Shown here piece after piece: positions 36,873 to 47,617 of a DNA stretch of 64,000 nucleotides. Position numbers and translations under genes: made by a program. The first letter of the stretch is position 1, and each line of letters opens with the position of its first letter. The stretch lies in assembly GCA_947652115.1 (NCBI GenBank), contig OX393561.1:30738199-30802198 (forward strand), written 5' to 3'. Below the pieces are notes generated by a model. It had not been told where the DNA came from. It saw only the letters and a program-made list of their open reading frames with translations, and ran no database searches. Source of the DNA: Blastomussa wellsi. Its lineage: Eukaryota; Cnidaria; Anthozoa; Scleractinia; Plerogyridae.

Positions 36873-39800
36873 GTAAAATCATTTCTAAGTTTAGTATAAA
36901 TCTACTAGCTTTCCGTTGTGAATGCTGTTCTTGTTGTTGTCTGACTGGCTACACAACTCACTACATATCCCAGGGGGTGTACTCGCCGTATCCATGACAG
37001 GGGGGGAGGCAACAAGGTCCAATGTATTTCACTGGGTTGAAAATTTACATGCTCGGCATTTTTTGGGTAAAAAGATATGTCACATATTTTTAAGTATTTT
37101 AAAAATACTCGCATTTTCTTGGGTCACATCTTCTGAGAGAAATTTTGTTATAATCAGTGGATCAGAAAAATATTCATTCAAATTAACGTGCAAAATCTTG
37201 CATATTTGGAAGAGCCTGTTTGATTGAATAAATCCATATTGACTGAGAGGTATTTAAGTCTTGTATTGTTTTGGGTAGGAAATGTTGAGGCCAGGTATGT
37301 TTTGGATCTAAAATTTTAGGCCCATGTATGTTTTTGGGTTTGCAATATGAAGCTCAGTCGTACCCCCCCCCCCCCCCCCAATCATGCATAATGTGACTAC
37401 CCCCTGGGCTACATGTATCTATTGTAGTAAGAGAGTAGCAGTTGTCAACAAAAATTATGGTGGCCACTTCTTTGCATTGCATTTGTGAAGTGTTTTCAGT
37501 GACATGTGAAAAAGATTTGATTATCTATCTTGTGGTTATTGTTTTGAACGTCTAGTAGATTTTCACTAAAAAATTATCTATGAAGTCAAATAATTACACC
37601 TTTTGTCAGTAATATATTATTTTTCAGACAATTCTGAGTTAAAACAGTTTCATGCACATAAATATTGGAAACAAGTTAACTTGGATGTTGATCGATCACA
37701 TAGGAGATTTCCAGCTGGTAAGATACATCCATGTCACTCTGTGTTGTTTCTGGTTTCATCTGTCTTGTCCATTAGCAGCCCTTTCTGGCATGTACGTTGC
37801 ACATGTACCGTTTCTCTTCCTTGCGTAGCCCCAAAAGAACTTATTAATGCAAGGACTTACAAGGGGTGGTGTAGGAGTGAAGCAGGGCTCCCAGAAAAAT
37901 CCCCCCAGGGGGATCACCTATGAAAAGCTCTCTGTAAAGTGGATGTGTTTTCAGTTTCTTATATTGCTCCCTGTTCGTCTCTACACACTGGCAGCCACGT
38001 AATTAAAATCTTATTAGAAGCCCCTAGGGGAACTTCACATTGGGAGAGGGATTATTGAAAAAATGATGCTTATTATAATTATACAGCACAGGAAATACTG
38101 GTACATGTAGCCTCGAGGTAAATGCGAGAGTTCTGATCGGTTCTTTCTTGGCTGGGATTTTGCCATATGGACTGTCATATTAAGCCATGCATTTTGTTTT
38201 CTAAAACTGGCAAATTCAAAATTTGCAATGTGCCATATTATAAATCACTTGCTTTCCTAGCTTGCTCAAGCCATACTGGGGGATATTGGCACTTGGTTGT
38301 TTTGATATGGACCTCGCTGTGCTTGGTCTGTAATGTCACAATCTCAGGCAAATATTCCCCAGTACAGCCCTTGCATTCGGTTACAAAGTTAAAAGTTTAG
38401 GAGATTCAATTTCATGCGATCCCCATCACCCAGCCATAAGTCCAACCCATGTTCATGAACTTGTCAGCAAAATAATTTCTTGCTTGGAGGATATTCCAAT
38501 AAAATACAGTATAGTTACATGTATAATTAATTTCATGCATCAGAAATGAGAGCATCAAGGCGTCGTGTACTTCAAGATCAACTTGTCAGAGTCATCATGA
38601 GAGTGTTATGCCAAAACCAGGATCTGCACTATTATCAGGTATATAAAATAATTATTGTTTGTTTTCGATAGATGTTGCCCATGATGTCCATGCACCCCAG
38701 ACAAAGAGCTCAAGCATTTCCAAACCCCTCCCAGGGTTTGGAAATGCTTTTGCAACCACAATACAAAATTAATAAAACATCATTATTATGCTTTAGTTAA
38801 TGCTCCAGTCAGGTGAAACCCCCGCCACCCCTATTGGGGGATACCCGGGGCATTCACTTTTACTGTCTGTGAAATGCAGTGAAAGCCTCACCTTGCAGGG
38901 AAAAATTCAGAGTTAATTTTTTAACAACTAGCACTTTCACAGTATTTTTTTTTCATCACTGAAGTCACAGCCAGTGGATACATCCGTCCCTCTTCGCTCA
39001 CAGGCTGCTGAATGGCAAGGTTACTTATTTTTCCCTTCCGCTTCATTTTCACTGTTTATGCAAACATACCTTCTGCGTCAAATGTTCAGCCTCCATGTTT
39101 TGAACCCAGCCTTCTAAAAGAGGTTGCAAACCACAAGTGAAATCCCCCGCCAAACCCCCGCTCAGCCCCTGCATTGTTTCGCAAAGCTATGAAAAAAGGT
39201 GTATTCCCCAACTACCGCAGGGCTGAAAATAATTTCTGAAGAGTCGCTGGTCACAATGACCGGTCAAGTAAGTTTTAGCTCGGTCACACCTCGTTTCTGG
39301 CCGGACAAATAAAAATTGTACTCTGCAATTCTGCCCTAGTAGTCTAAAGTTAGGTCCCTTACAAAAACAACATTGCTGCGAACAGTAAAGCGATAATGCA
39401 GTGAGCAAACAAAAGGAAAAAACTTGCCGAAAATGTGACGCATATCAGATTACTATGTGCGAGACTTGAGCCAGATTTTGTTCGTTTTCTTTCACTTTGA
39501 AAACTTAAAATTTACTATCGAAGCTTGACAAAGGAAATGAACTTGAAAAAAGCTTTGTTTGATTTAAACTTTCACGCAAACTGAAGCGAACTGGATGAAA
39601 AGTGATAAAGGACAATGCAGTATTTTCAAATTTCAAGCCGTGAAATCGTGCTGTGAATTAATTTTATTACAGCCCATTGCAATTCTCATGGCATGTGCAG
39701 CTACAATTTTTTGTGAAATATTTATTCTTTTACATAACCTTTCTGTCCTTTTTTTTTAATTTAAATTTTTTTCATTAGTTTTTCTCTGTAGCAATCGCAA

Positions 39801-42800
39801 GAACACTGTTAACTCTTTACGTTCATTTCTGCGTTCGGTAATAAAACTTCTGCTCGTGTTTCCAGACACTGCCGCATAACAATGAAAATGACACACCAAA
39901 TGAAACACGAATAAACTTAAAGAGAAGCGAAAGTTTTAATCAAACCTGTTACTTTTTTCTGAGCTTTGGAACTAATTTGTGCGGTGGAAAAAATGGACTC
40001 CTTTTTAACTTGAGTCTTTTGGTTCGCGAACCCTAAGTCAGTTTAACAATACAGCTAGCAAGGTGCATTATTCTAGACTTGCACCAAGTCTACCTCTTTG
40101 GCGAGTGTAACGAGTAAAGCATAGCAAAGCGACGACCATGAGTGAGGAAGTCGTGAGAGGACATCCTGCGTACGTGACATAGCTAAACAACGCGTCAAAG
40201 GACTTTGTGAAAGTGTAGGTGCATTCTGATAGTAAACAACAACACAGAAACTTTATTCCCTCGATGTGGTCGAATGTGACCGGTCAACATGACCAGCAAT
40301 GCAAAAATTTTACCGGACAAAACCCCAATCAGGCCGGACATTGTCCGTTGATCGGCTGTTATTTTCAGCCCTGTACCGGGAACCTAAATCAAGTGAAAAC
40401 AATGTGAAAACCCCTAGTTTGCCCCGGGTATCCCCCAATGGGAGGGGGAGTGCGGGGGTTTCAAATGACTGGTGCATAAAACAAACCACATAATAATTTA
40501 TATTTGTGACCTTCCATAGGAAAACACATCTTATTGAGAAAGCATTTTGGGGGGTTTGAAATGCCTCGCAAACCGGGTTTGAGAGCATTTCAAACTCTTC
40601 ACAAACTCTTTTCAAACGCTTTGCAGATCCGTGCAAAGCATTTCAAACCCTTTTCAAACTCTTGTCATTTTCTATTGACATAATAATTAAAAAGGCCACA
40701 GTAACAACGTCCCCTGTATTTTTTGGCCATTTTTTGAATGTGCTCAAAAAAAAGTTTAATTTCGGCATTTCACTTGAGAACCATTGCTCTGTAGTTAAAA
40801 ATGATGGAATTTTGTGGCAACTCTTAGCAATGCTGAAACAGTAGAAGCCTTTGGTTTCTGTGAACAAAACCAGTGAATATGAAATCAAATTAGATTGAAT
40901 GAGCTTCCTGTGTCAAGTTAAAGTCTGCATTCTGGCCTAGTGGCCCATCAGGCCAGAGCTTATCCTGGTTTCTGTAGCATGAAGTGACAGAGAGTATTTC
41001 TACTCCCCCTCGATGGGATGCTAGTCCATCGCAGGGTTACCCCCAGCAGTAAATTCTCCAGTACCCACTTATACACCTGGGTGAAGAGAGGCACTGTGAG
41101 AGTAAAGTGTCTTGCCCAAAAACACAACGCAGTGCCCTGTCCTGCGTCAAGAGAGACCTTTAATTTGGAGTTCATATCCTTCTAAATAATATTAACGTAC
41201 AGTAAACTACGACAGGATTACTGAACAATAGTATCTGAGTTACCATAACAAAATTATTATTGTTTGGATATTATAAAATATTGTTGTTTCAAGGGTTACC
41301 ATGATGTAGCAGTCACTCTGTTGCTTGTTGTTGGGGAGGATCTAGCCTCAGCTCTACTTGAACAACTGTCTCTTCATCAACTCAGGTAAAGTGACCATTG
41401 CTCTTTTAACACATCAAAGTGACATCCCGTTGAAAGCTTGAATCACACCTTATTTGTGTTCCATTGATTTGTTTGTACTCTTTAACTTTCATAGAAAATG
41501 TCATAATTACAAACTTAATGTTCTTCCTGCAACAATAGTGACAATAGTGTTGTCTGATGTTTTACTTAATACTTATTCCGTATATTTCGTCTTTTATCAA
41601 ATAGATAGAAATAGACCTTTTTACCAATACAGTGGCCATTTTGATTTCTATGGTTTCAAAAGACAATATGGGATACCCAGGGTGCAAATTAATGTATTTT
41701 CCCCCTGAGCTAAATCTTCTCCAACAACAAGCAACAGAGTGACTGCTACATTATAGTAATCCTTTAAAAAATAGTAAAATATCCAAATGGCCGACGTATC
41801 GTAAAAAAATCTATTCCTCTAAAAGGAAAAGATTTTAAAGATTTTCCTTGCTTAACCCTTTCACTCCCATGGGAAAGACGGCATTTTTGTAAATCGGTAA
41901 CTATGGACCCAAAGACCCAATACAATACACCATTTGAAAGGTACATGACTGTATTGATTGTGGTATGTCATAAATCACAGCAATGGACCTGGAAGAGGAA
42001 GTCACTAGTTGTTAAAATTCAGTTTCTACAGTTTGGCTTTGCATCACTTTGCGAAATTTGAAGTTTGTGATTCTGTAGATGTCAAATTGTTTTGAGAATT
42101 TCAATTCAGGTTCGCTCGCATTTTTCGTAGAAGCGAGTCTTCGCTTAATCATTTTGGCCACGGTGGCCTTGTGAGCCAACACCAAATTTGACAATGTGAT
42201 GAAGAAATTTGGGGTCAATTACAGTACAAGACGTACCTCAACAAGCTCGCGTACATATTTTGGGTATACTGTACCCCTGGTAAAGTTTGCATTCAAGCCT
42301 AGTGGCCCATCAAGCTGGGGTTTCTGTGGCATGAAGCAACTGGGAATATTTCTACTACCACTTGGATGGGATGCTAATCCATTGCAGGGTTACCCCCAGC
42401 ATTATTTTGCCGGTACCCATTTATACTGGAAGCGCAGTGGCCTAATGGTTAGTGTGCTGGACTCCGTATCCAGGTTTGAGCCTCTAGCCGGGGCACTGCT
42501 CTGTGTTCTTGGGCAAGACACTTTACTCTCACAATGCCTCTCTTCAGGTGTATAAATGGGTACCGGTAAATTTACTGCTGGGGGGTAACCCTTCGATGGA
42601 CTAGCATCCCATCCAGGGAGGAGTAGAAATACTCTCTGTCGCTTAATGCTACAGAAACAGGGATGAGCTCTGGCCTGATCGGCCACTATTATTCCATGAG
42701 CGCGCATTGGATATGAGATTGTAAATAGCCAATGAGGCGCGTAGCGCCAAGTTGGCTATAACCATCTCATTTCCAACAAGCGCGAGTGGAGTAACTGTTT

Positions 42801-44044
42801 TATTAAAAACGCTCCCAAAATATTGTACAAACATTGGGAAAAATGCATTCTTTTACACGTACACCTACCATATTTGTAGATCAATGGTATATGAGCTTAT
42901 ATACCATTGCCTCTATACCAATCAGAACAAAGGAAATGCAATATACCATAGCTAGTTTTTAATATTGAAAAATGTAACAAAATAAAGTAAACTTAATGAA
43001 TTTACTGTTGATTGAAGGGACTTCATGGAAGGCACAATGGAGAAGACCAATAAAATGCTGGCATTTTTACATCCCATTATAGAAGAAGCTGACCCTGAAT
43101 TAGAAGATTTTCTTATCAGGTAATGATAAGATTGATTTCATATTGTATAGTGCAGCTCTTGGAATGTGAGTGGTGCTTTGGCCTAATGGCTGGTGTTTTG
43201 GACTCTGGATTAACCAGTCTGGGTTCAATCCTTGGTGGGGCATTGGGCAAGACTCTTTCGTCATGGCTCTTTCCACCACCCAGGGCCCTGTTGCTAAAAG
43301 GCTGGGTAATTTTGCTATCCATCGGACAAATCACTATCCAGTGGATAAATGCTGGCAAACTGGGGCCAGGTGTACAAATGGGTAGAACCAATTTTCATGC
43401 TGGGTGGGGAGGGGGGGGGGGGGTAACCCTGCAATGTACAAACATTCCATCCAAGGGGGGGGGGGGGAAGTAGAAAAACTCTTATTGTTACTTCAATGAA
43501 ATGAAAGAAATCTGGGATATGCTCTAACCTGATGGGCCATTAGGCTCATATGAAGACTTAGCCTACCTCTTGGAATGGGGGCCTTTATAAGAATGGGGTC
43601 ACAACCTCGAGGTGTTTGGATAGCTGATGAAACACTGCCTCGAGTGTTTGATATGTCTTCTGAATCAAAGCAAAAACTAACGAGAAAACGGAGAAATAAA
43701 ATCGTCAAAATCTATGCTAATTAAGATCGGGTTTCCAAACCTCCTTCAACTTGATGAATTATTAATGAGTTTCAGAAGGAAAGCGCTAAGGTGAACCATT
43801 GCTTTTGCATTTACAAATTGTACGTTGTTGTCTTCTTCTTTTGATGGAAATCAATAGTCAATTTTTTTCTTTTCCAACCAGATCTGAAGTGGGCCAAGTG
43901 TTTGCACTGAGCTGGCTAATCACGTGGTATGGTCACGTGTTGAAGGATTTTGCTACTATCGTTCGCTTGTACGACTTCTTTCTAGCCACCCATCCCGTCA
44001 TGCCTGTCTATTTTGGCGCTGCAGTAAGTAATAATAATAATAAT

Positions 44045-44111
<67 letters not shown>

Positions 44112-45418
44112 TTGTTGTGCGCCATTTCCCAATGGTTCAATGGCGCTTTACAGCGCCATTGTGTGTTCTTTTCATTTGCACTACCACAGGGGTTCATGAT
44201 CTACTGTTGTTTATAAATGGTAGTAACGATACGCGTGCAGTTCACAGTCGCATGTGGTGCGAGCGGTGATTCGATATTAGTTTGAGTCAGTCTTGTCGTT
44301 CAGGCTTGTGAAACTCTAAAAATCCAAGTATGCACAAAGTCAAATACTAGAAAAGCAAAAAGTGTGATTGAAGTGTGATAAACCAAACGTGCAACGGGTA
44401 CCAAGCGTAACCTAAATCAAGATTGGTTTGATTTTGTACTCTCTTGACTTCATGTTCTTTACAACTCGTTCACAATATTTCTGGTTCGTCTCCACTCCCT
44501 TTTCTCTTCCCTCTCTCCCCTCCCTGCCATCTCCCTGGTTCCCACTCCCTTTACACAGCAGTGCACGCATGATTGTTTCTTAACGTTTGGAGAACCAATC
44601 AGATTTGTGGATTTGCAAAAGAACACGATGGGTGCTTACTAACTGACATTAGTTAAAGAACATTACCCAAATATGAAACTAAACATTAAATCCCATAAAA
44701 ACGAAACAGGAACGTTAAATTGAAAGTCATCGTTGAAAAAAGTGGAAATGTTGTTTACAGTGGTCAGTCCTCAGACATGCCACTGAAACACTCAAACAGG
44801 AACGAAACACATATTTCAAATAAACATGACAAGCTGAAGTCCCAGCTGGCTAGAGGCTACAAGCCTGATCGAGGAGTTGAACTGGGGTCTGCCAATTCCA
44901 GTTAGTAGCAGAGCAGGACTTGAACGTGGGCCTCCGGATTTCAAGTCCGGCGCCCTAACCACTCGGCCACGTTACCCCTTATAAGGCCATGCTGCTCCCC
45001 TTTATAAGGCCATGCTTCCTCGCTGCCTCCCTTATAAGGCCATGGTGCTTTTTGCTGCCTCGCTTATAAGGCCACGCTGCCTCCCTTATACATCCACGCT
45101 TCCACTCTACCTCCCTTATAAGGCCATGCTTCCTCGCTGCCTCCCTTATAAGGCCACGCTTCCACTCTACCTCCCTTATAAGGCCATGCTTCCTCGCTGC
45201 CTCCCTTATAAGTCCACGCTTCCACTCTACCTCCCTTATAAGGCCATGGTGCCTCGCTGCCTCCCTTATAAGGCCACTCTACCTCCCTTATAAGGCCATG
45301 GTGCTTTGCTGCCTCGCTTGTAAGGCCACGCTGCCTCCCTTATAAGGCCACGCTGCCTCCCTTATAAGGCCACGCTGCCTCCCTTATAAGGCCATGCTGC
45401 CTCACTTAAGTTGAATAG

Positions 45419-45463
<45 letters not shown>

Positions 45464-46852
45464 GTATAACAATATAATTTGGTTTTATCAACTGGGTTGA
45501 TAATGTCAATTGGCCACCGTAAAGAGATTCAAGAGCTGACGTTTCGAGCGTTAGCCCTTCGTCGGAGCGAATCAACCCAGTTGATGAAACCAAATTATAT
45601 CACTTAAGTTGATCCGATCAACCTGCGTCTATTTTGGTTTTGCTGTTTAGCTTATTATTCGCCGTCGTACCGATGTGCTGACTGGTGAATGTGAAATGAG
45701 TTATGTCCATCACCTTCTCTCTCGTATCCCTGATGACCTGCCTGATTACGTGGAAGAACTTATCAACACGTCGCATTCGCTCTTCTGTAAATTTCCTCCT
45801 GAAAAGCTAGCTGGTGCTGTAGAACGGTACCTCAAAGAAAGGTACGTGAAATGGTTCCTGGAATCTTCTGTCGAATCAGGCCCCATTTATATGGTCTCTG
45901 GTATCCGAGTTACCCTGGGCGAGCTACCTTTTCACTAAAACGTTGGAAAATTCCACCAACCGTTTATATGATCCTACTCGAGTTGTCTCGGGGGACGAAA
46001 CAATTCGGGTAGGCGAGTTGTCTCGTACTGTCCGGATTTCAGGGTTTTAAGCAAAAAATTGCACTAAAGAAAGGCCTCGAATGATCGAATAAACGAAAGA
46101 AATTCATGCGCAAATGTCTGCGTTGTTTGCGTAAGTTTGAAAAATATCGATTCCCAACTTTGAACTTATTTTTTCGTTTCCATTTTTTTAATCTGACCGT
46201 TTTTATTCTCCCTTGAGTAAGGCACGTTGCTATGGGCAACTGGCTCGGTTCCCTATAAGTAACTTGACGGGCTCGGCTTTTCCATGATTTGGCGCGCTTT
46301 TATGGCACGTGACGTAGATGTTTCTATTGAATACTAAACTCGTGGTAACAACGTAGTTTTGACTTCGAAACCTTGTCTCGAAACTTCCCGCAAGCGATAA
46401 TCGAGTGTCCCCAAGAACTATATAGCAATCATGGGTGATTTAATGTACCATTTTGCTATCAAGCGCCTCATCTTTGCTGCAATCTTCAGTTTGTGTAATA
46501 TAAATTTGCTTCCCTTCTCTAAACAATTTCTCGGACATCTATACATCTGTACCTCTTAAGCTCCAAAACGTACACGAAGCTGAATCAGGATGGTGTTTTT
46601 TTTAATTCCAGCATGGCCGTAGCCAAGCACAAACAGTTCTTAAGAGAGTTAGAAGATCAAAGACCCGACTCCGTTTTAAGACAACGAAAAAAGCAGCTTG
46701 CCCGTTACAAAGACAATGAGCTTAACGCCCCACCCGACTTCCAATCGCCGAATCAAACAAATGCTTACGTAAAGTTGGCTGTGTGGACATTAACTGCTTC
46801 TGTTGGCACAGTGGCACTTATTGTGTTGAGCTCTGCAAAACGGTGGATATAG
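36675..46852 (+). CDS. TBC1D20: TBC1D20, Rab1/Rab18 GTPase-activating protein (eight exons; first exon missing)
   Basis: Exons: 36675-36872, 37628-37717, 38544-38638, 41294-41385, 43018-43119, 43882-44023, 45651-45841, 46612-46852. All junctions are GT-AG and every phase matches, giving about 383 codons; vertebrate TBC1D20 has 403 residues, so only a short N-terminus is missing. The order of conserved blocks is that of TBC1D20: KVWTKLLNVN, LDVDR with the arginine finger (codon 37693-37695), LHYYQ/GYHD with the glutamine finger (38636-38638), FALSWLITWYGHVL, RLYDFFLATHPVMP, VHHLLSRIPDDLP, then RPDSVLRQR and a C-terminal hydrophobic anchor (YVKLAVWTLTASVGTVALIV). In animals this protein sits in the ER/Golgi membrane and stimulates GTP hydrolysis by RAB1 and RAB18. 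Both catalytic fingers are intact, so the GAP is predicted to be active. The introns carry many mobile elements. Confidence 0.93.
37628..37717 (+). CDS. TBC1D20: TBC1D20 exon B
   Basis: Acceptor TTTTTCAG, donor CTG|GTAAGA, phase 1 on both sides. It carries the V-x-x-D-V-x-R arginine-finger motif (VNLDVDR) followed by RRFPAG. Confidence 0.9.
38544..38638 (+). CDS. TBC1D20: TBC1D20 exon C
   Basis: Acceptor CATCAG, donor CAG|GTATAT. It encodes LVRVIMRVLCQNQDLHYYQ and ends exactly after the glutamine-finger codon. Confidence 0.9.
38695..40570. mobile_element. ~1.9-kb nested inverted-repeat element in TBC1D20 intron 3
   Basis: The left segment (38695-38880: ATTTCCAAACCCCTCCCAGG, GTGAAACCCCCGCC, TTGGGGGATACCCGG) recurs inverted at 40390-40570 (CCGGGTATCCCCCAA, GCGGGGGTTTC, GGTTTGAAATGC). 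Inside is a second inverted pair, 39219-39300 (GCTGAAAATAA, ATGACCGGTCAA) against 40270-40372 (TGACCGGTCAAC, TTATTTTCAGC). So one foldback element appears to sit inside another. No transposase is present. Confidence 0.55.
40540..40670. repeat. Short tandem TTTCAAACNCTTT-type repeat
   Basis: TTTCAAACTCTT, TTTTCAAACGCTTT, TTTCAAACCCTTTT and TTTTCAAACTCTT follow one another with a period of about 20-30 bases, next to the right end of the inverted-repeat element. It is non-coding and intronic. Confidence 0.5.
40918..41145 (-). mobile_element. tRNA-derived SINE, 5' truncated
   Basis: The complement of the SINE body at 11187-11475 (shared blocks TAGTGGCCCATCAGG, TACACCTGGGTGAAGAGAGG, GTGTCTTGCCCAAAAACACA). 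The tRNA-like head is missing. It is intronic in TBC1D20. Confidence 0.7.
41294..41385 (+). CDS. TBC1D20: TBC1D20 exon D
   Basis: Acceptor TTTCAAG, donor CTCAG|GTAAAG. It encodes GYHDVAVTLLLVVGEDL and then LSLHQL. It continues the TBC core directly from exon C in phase 0. Confidence 0.92.
42286..42426 (-). mobile_element. SINE fragment interrupted by another SINE
   Basis: Carries the tail and middle of the SINE in inverse orientation (CTAGTGGCCCATCA, TGGGATGCTAATCCA, GCCGGTACCCATTTATAC) and stops exactly where a plus-strand copy begins. The head is absent. Confidence 0.6.
42427..42690 (+). mobile_element. tRNA-derived SINE copy
   Basis: Begins AGCGCAGTGGCCTAATGG (A box), has a B-box-like GGTTTGAGCC, and the usual body (TTGGGCAAGACACTTTACTC, TAAATGGGTACCGG, CTAGCATCCCATCCAGG). 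It ends at GATCGGCCACTA, where the next repeat starts. Confidence 0.75.
42686..42960. mobile_element. Interspersed repeat, copy 1 (partner at 63324-63552)
   Basis: ATTATTCCATGAGCGCGC, CCAACAAGCGCGAGTGGA, AATGCATTCTTTTACACG, CAATGGTATATGAGCT and CAATATACCATAGCTAG recur in the same order and strand at 63324-63552. The beginning is partly palindromic (GAGCGCGCATTGGA / TCCAACAAGCGCGAG). It is non-coding. Confidence 0.7.
43018..43119 (+). CDS. TBC1D20: TBC1D20 exon E
   Basis: Acceptor TTGAAG, donor ATCAG|GTAATG, phase 2 on both sides. It encodes DFMEGTMEKTNKMLAFLHPI and the acidic EEADPELEDFLI segment. Confidence 0.92.
43163..43562 (+). mobile_element. Diverged tRNA-derived SINE copy
   Basis: The A box is TTTGGCCTAATGGCTGG and the B box GGGTTCAATCC, so the polymerase III head is clearer than in the other copies. 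The body shares GGGCAAGACTCTTT, ACAAATGGGTAGAACC and GATGGGCCATTAGGC. Two G runs (43408-43422 and 43456-43468) interrupt it. It is intronic in TBC1D20. Confidence 0.65.
43882..44023 (+). CDS. TBC1D20: TBC1D20 exon F
   Basis: Acceptor CCAACCAG, donor GCA|GTAAGT. It encodes the most conserved stretch, FALSWLITWYGHVL and RLYDFFLATHPVMPVYFG. The AAT microsatellite begins a few bases after the donor; the longer frame through it is not coding. Confidence 0.93.
44027..44108. repeat. (AAT)n microsatellite, about 27 units
   Basis: An almost pure AAT/TAA tract with a single interruption (AATTAT near 44040), starting a few bases after the exon F donor. It is followed by a short palindrome (AATGGCGCTTTACAGCGCCATT) at about 44139-44160. 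Frames reading poly-Asn or poly-Ile through it are artefacts. Confidence 0.95.
44904..44976 (-). pseudogene. tRNA-Ser(UGA)-like sequence, degraded
   Basis: On the minus strand GGCCGAGTGGTTAGGGC matches the serine D-arm. The anticodon arm CCGGA-CTTGAAA-TCCGG is perfect and places UGA at 34-36. The acceptor strands GTAACG and TGCTAC pair at five of six positions. However, the variable arm is only about 4-5 bases instead of the long serine type, and the T-stem pairs poorly (CCACG against CCTGC). I therefore read it as a tRNA pseudogene or tRNA-derived repeat head. It abuts the minisatellite that starts at about 44980. Confidence 0.5.
44980..45408. repeat. CCTTATAAGGCCA minisatellite in TBC1D20 intron 6
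   Basis: About 17 imperfect units of roughly 20-30 bases built on CTCCCTTATAAGGCCA followed by CGCTGC, TGCTTCCTCGCTGC or CGCTTCCACTCTAC. Alternating unit types produce a higher-order period of about 60 bases in the middle. The 93-codon frame (45012-45293) simply translates the repeat. The array ends at the target duplication of the next insertion. Confidence 0.92.
45402..45612 (-). mobile_element. 185-bp ribozyme-bearing insertion with 13-bp target duplication
   Basis: The insertion is 45415-45599, flanked by TCACTTAAGTTGA at 45402-45414 and 45600-45612. Its ends are complementary (TATAATTTGGTTTTATCAAC against the right end at 45573-45599). It shares nearly all of one arm with 9418-9577, including AAGTTTCTAAAGAAACTG and the hammerhead-like motif, but the second arm is reduced to the last ~27 bases. 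It lies in intron 6 of TBC1D20, 50 bases before exon G. Confidence 0.75.
45526..45573 (-). ncRNA. Hammerhead-ribozyme-like motif
   Basis: Same fold as at 9530-9577. GATTC/GAATC forms the outer part of helix I, GCT/AGC the inner part, then core CCGACGA, helix II GGGC/GCTC, GAAA, palindromic ACGT and the GTC triplet. The internal loop of helix I differs (AGAG instead of AATT), so the stems are kept while the loop varies. Confidence 0.5.
45651..45841 (+). CDS. TBC1D20: TBC1D20 exon G
   Basis: Acceptor GCTGTTTAG, donor AAAG|GTACGT. It encodes VHHLLSRIPDDLP and LFCKFPPEKLAGAVERYLKE. The start at LIIRRR joins exon F in phase 0. Confidence 0.92.
46612..46852 (+). CDS. TBC1D20: TBC1D20 exon H (last)
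   Basis: Acceptor TTAATTCCAG; stop TAG at 46850-46852. It encodes a charged linker with QRPDSVLRQR and the C-terminal single membrane anchor (about 20 hydrophobic residues before AKRWI). Confidence 0.92.
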
Positions 46853-47617
46853 CAAGAGGGATAAGGTTCTTCCTGCAGTTAAATATTGCCTCTTTTAAGT
46901 GAGCGCGCCAGCGAGAGAGAATGGAAAGGAGCTTGACGGGAAACCTTTCGTTACTCCAATGTGGCGGTACGGTGACACAGCAAAAATGTCACGCAATCTT
47001 CGCACAAAAGACCAGAATATATCAAGTGGTTAGGCCAGAGCGAGTTGATGGAACCCTAGTAAGCTACAAATAGGTTGAGAATTTGCAATGACAGCAAGTA
47101 CAGGGGTATCGTTTCTTGTCTGTAACGGCTTTATCATTGCAGTGATAAAAAGATGGTGGAAAATTTCCTTTTCTTCAAGATATCTCCTTGGTTATTGCGT
47201 ATTGCATGAAAACGCTACCTACGTGTGTGAGGGAATTGACCTTCAACTGATGTTTTCAGTTGCTTGCATCACCTGAGAACTGAAACAGTCCTGTGTTTGC
47301 AAGGGTGTTCAACAAAATTATTTTTTCCTTAAAATACTACCAAAACATGTAGCTTATCACCCGCGACAAAGAAATAACCAAAACATGCAACACAATTCCC
47401 CGGGGGGAAGGGGTGCTCCCTATCGGGGGAGGTGAAAGGTGTACCTTTACCGTCTAAAATGATGCTTTAATTTTGTACTGTGTTACAGCCTATGTTACAT
47501 AGCCATTATAAAAGAAATATTGTGTAAACTAACAAATAAATAATAAATAAATTCTATTTACAGTCAAATTTCAACTTGACGAACGAGTGAAGTCCGTGAA
47601 TTTTTGGGATATAAAGT
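46853..47617. other. Spacer between TBC1D20 and the minus-strand acyltransferase
   Basis: A convergent intergenic region of about 760 bases. It should contain both 3' untranslated regions. No clear canonical polyadenylation hexamer on the appropriate strand was identified. The short plus-strand frame at 47088-47276 has no recognised domain. Confidence 0.4.

Noticed and set aside
43799..44269. 156-codon frame including poly-Asn
   Set aside because: Only 43882-44023 is coding (TBC1D20 exon F); the rest is intron and the AAT microsatellite read through the donor.
45012..45293. 93-codon frame with CLPYKA-type repeats
   Set aside because: It follows the minisatellite period exactly and lies in a TBC1D20 intron.
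44980..45408. CRISPR-like regularly spaced repeats
   Set aside because: The units are contiguous and imperfect with no unique spacers, and the context is an animal intron.
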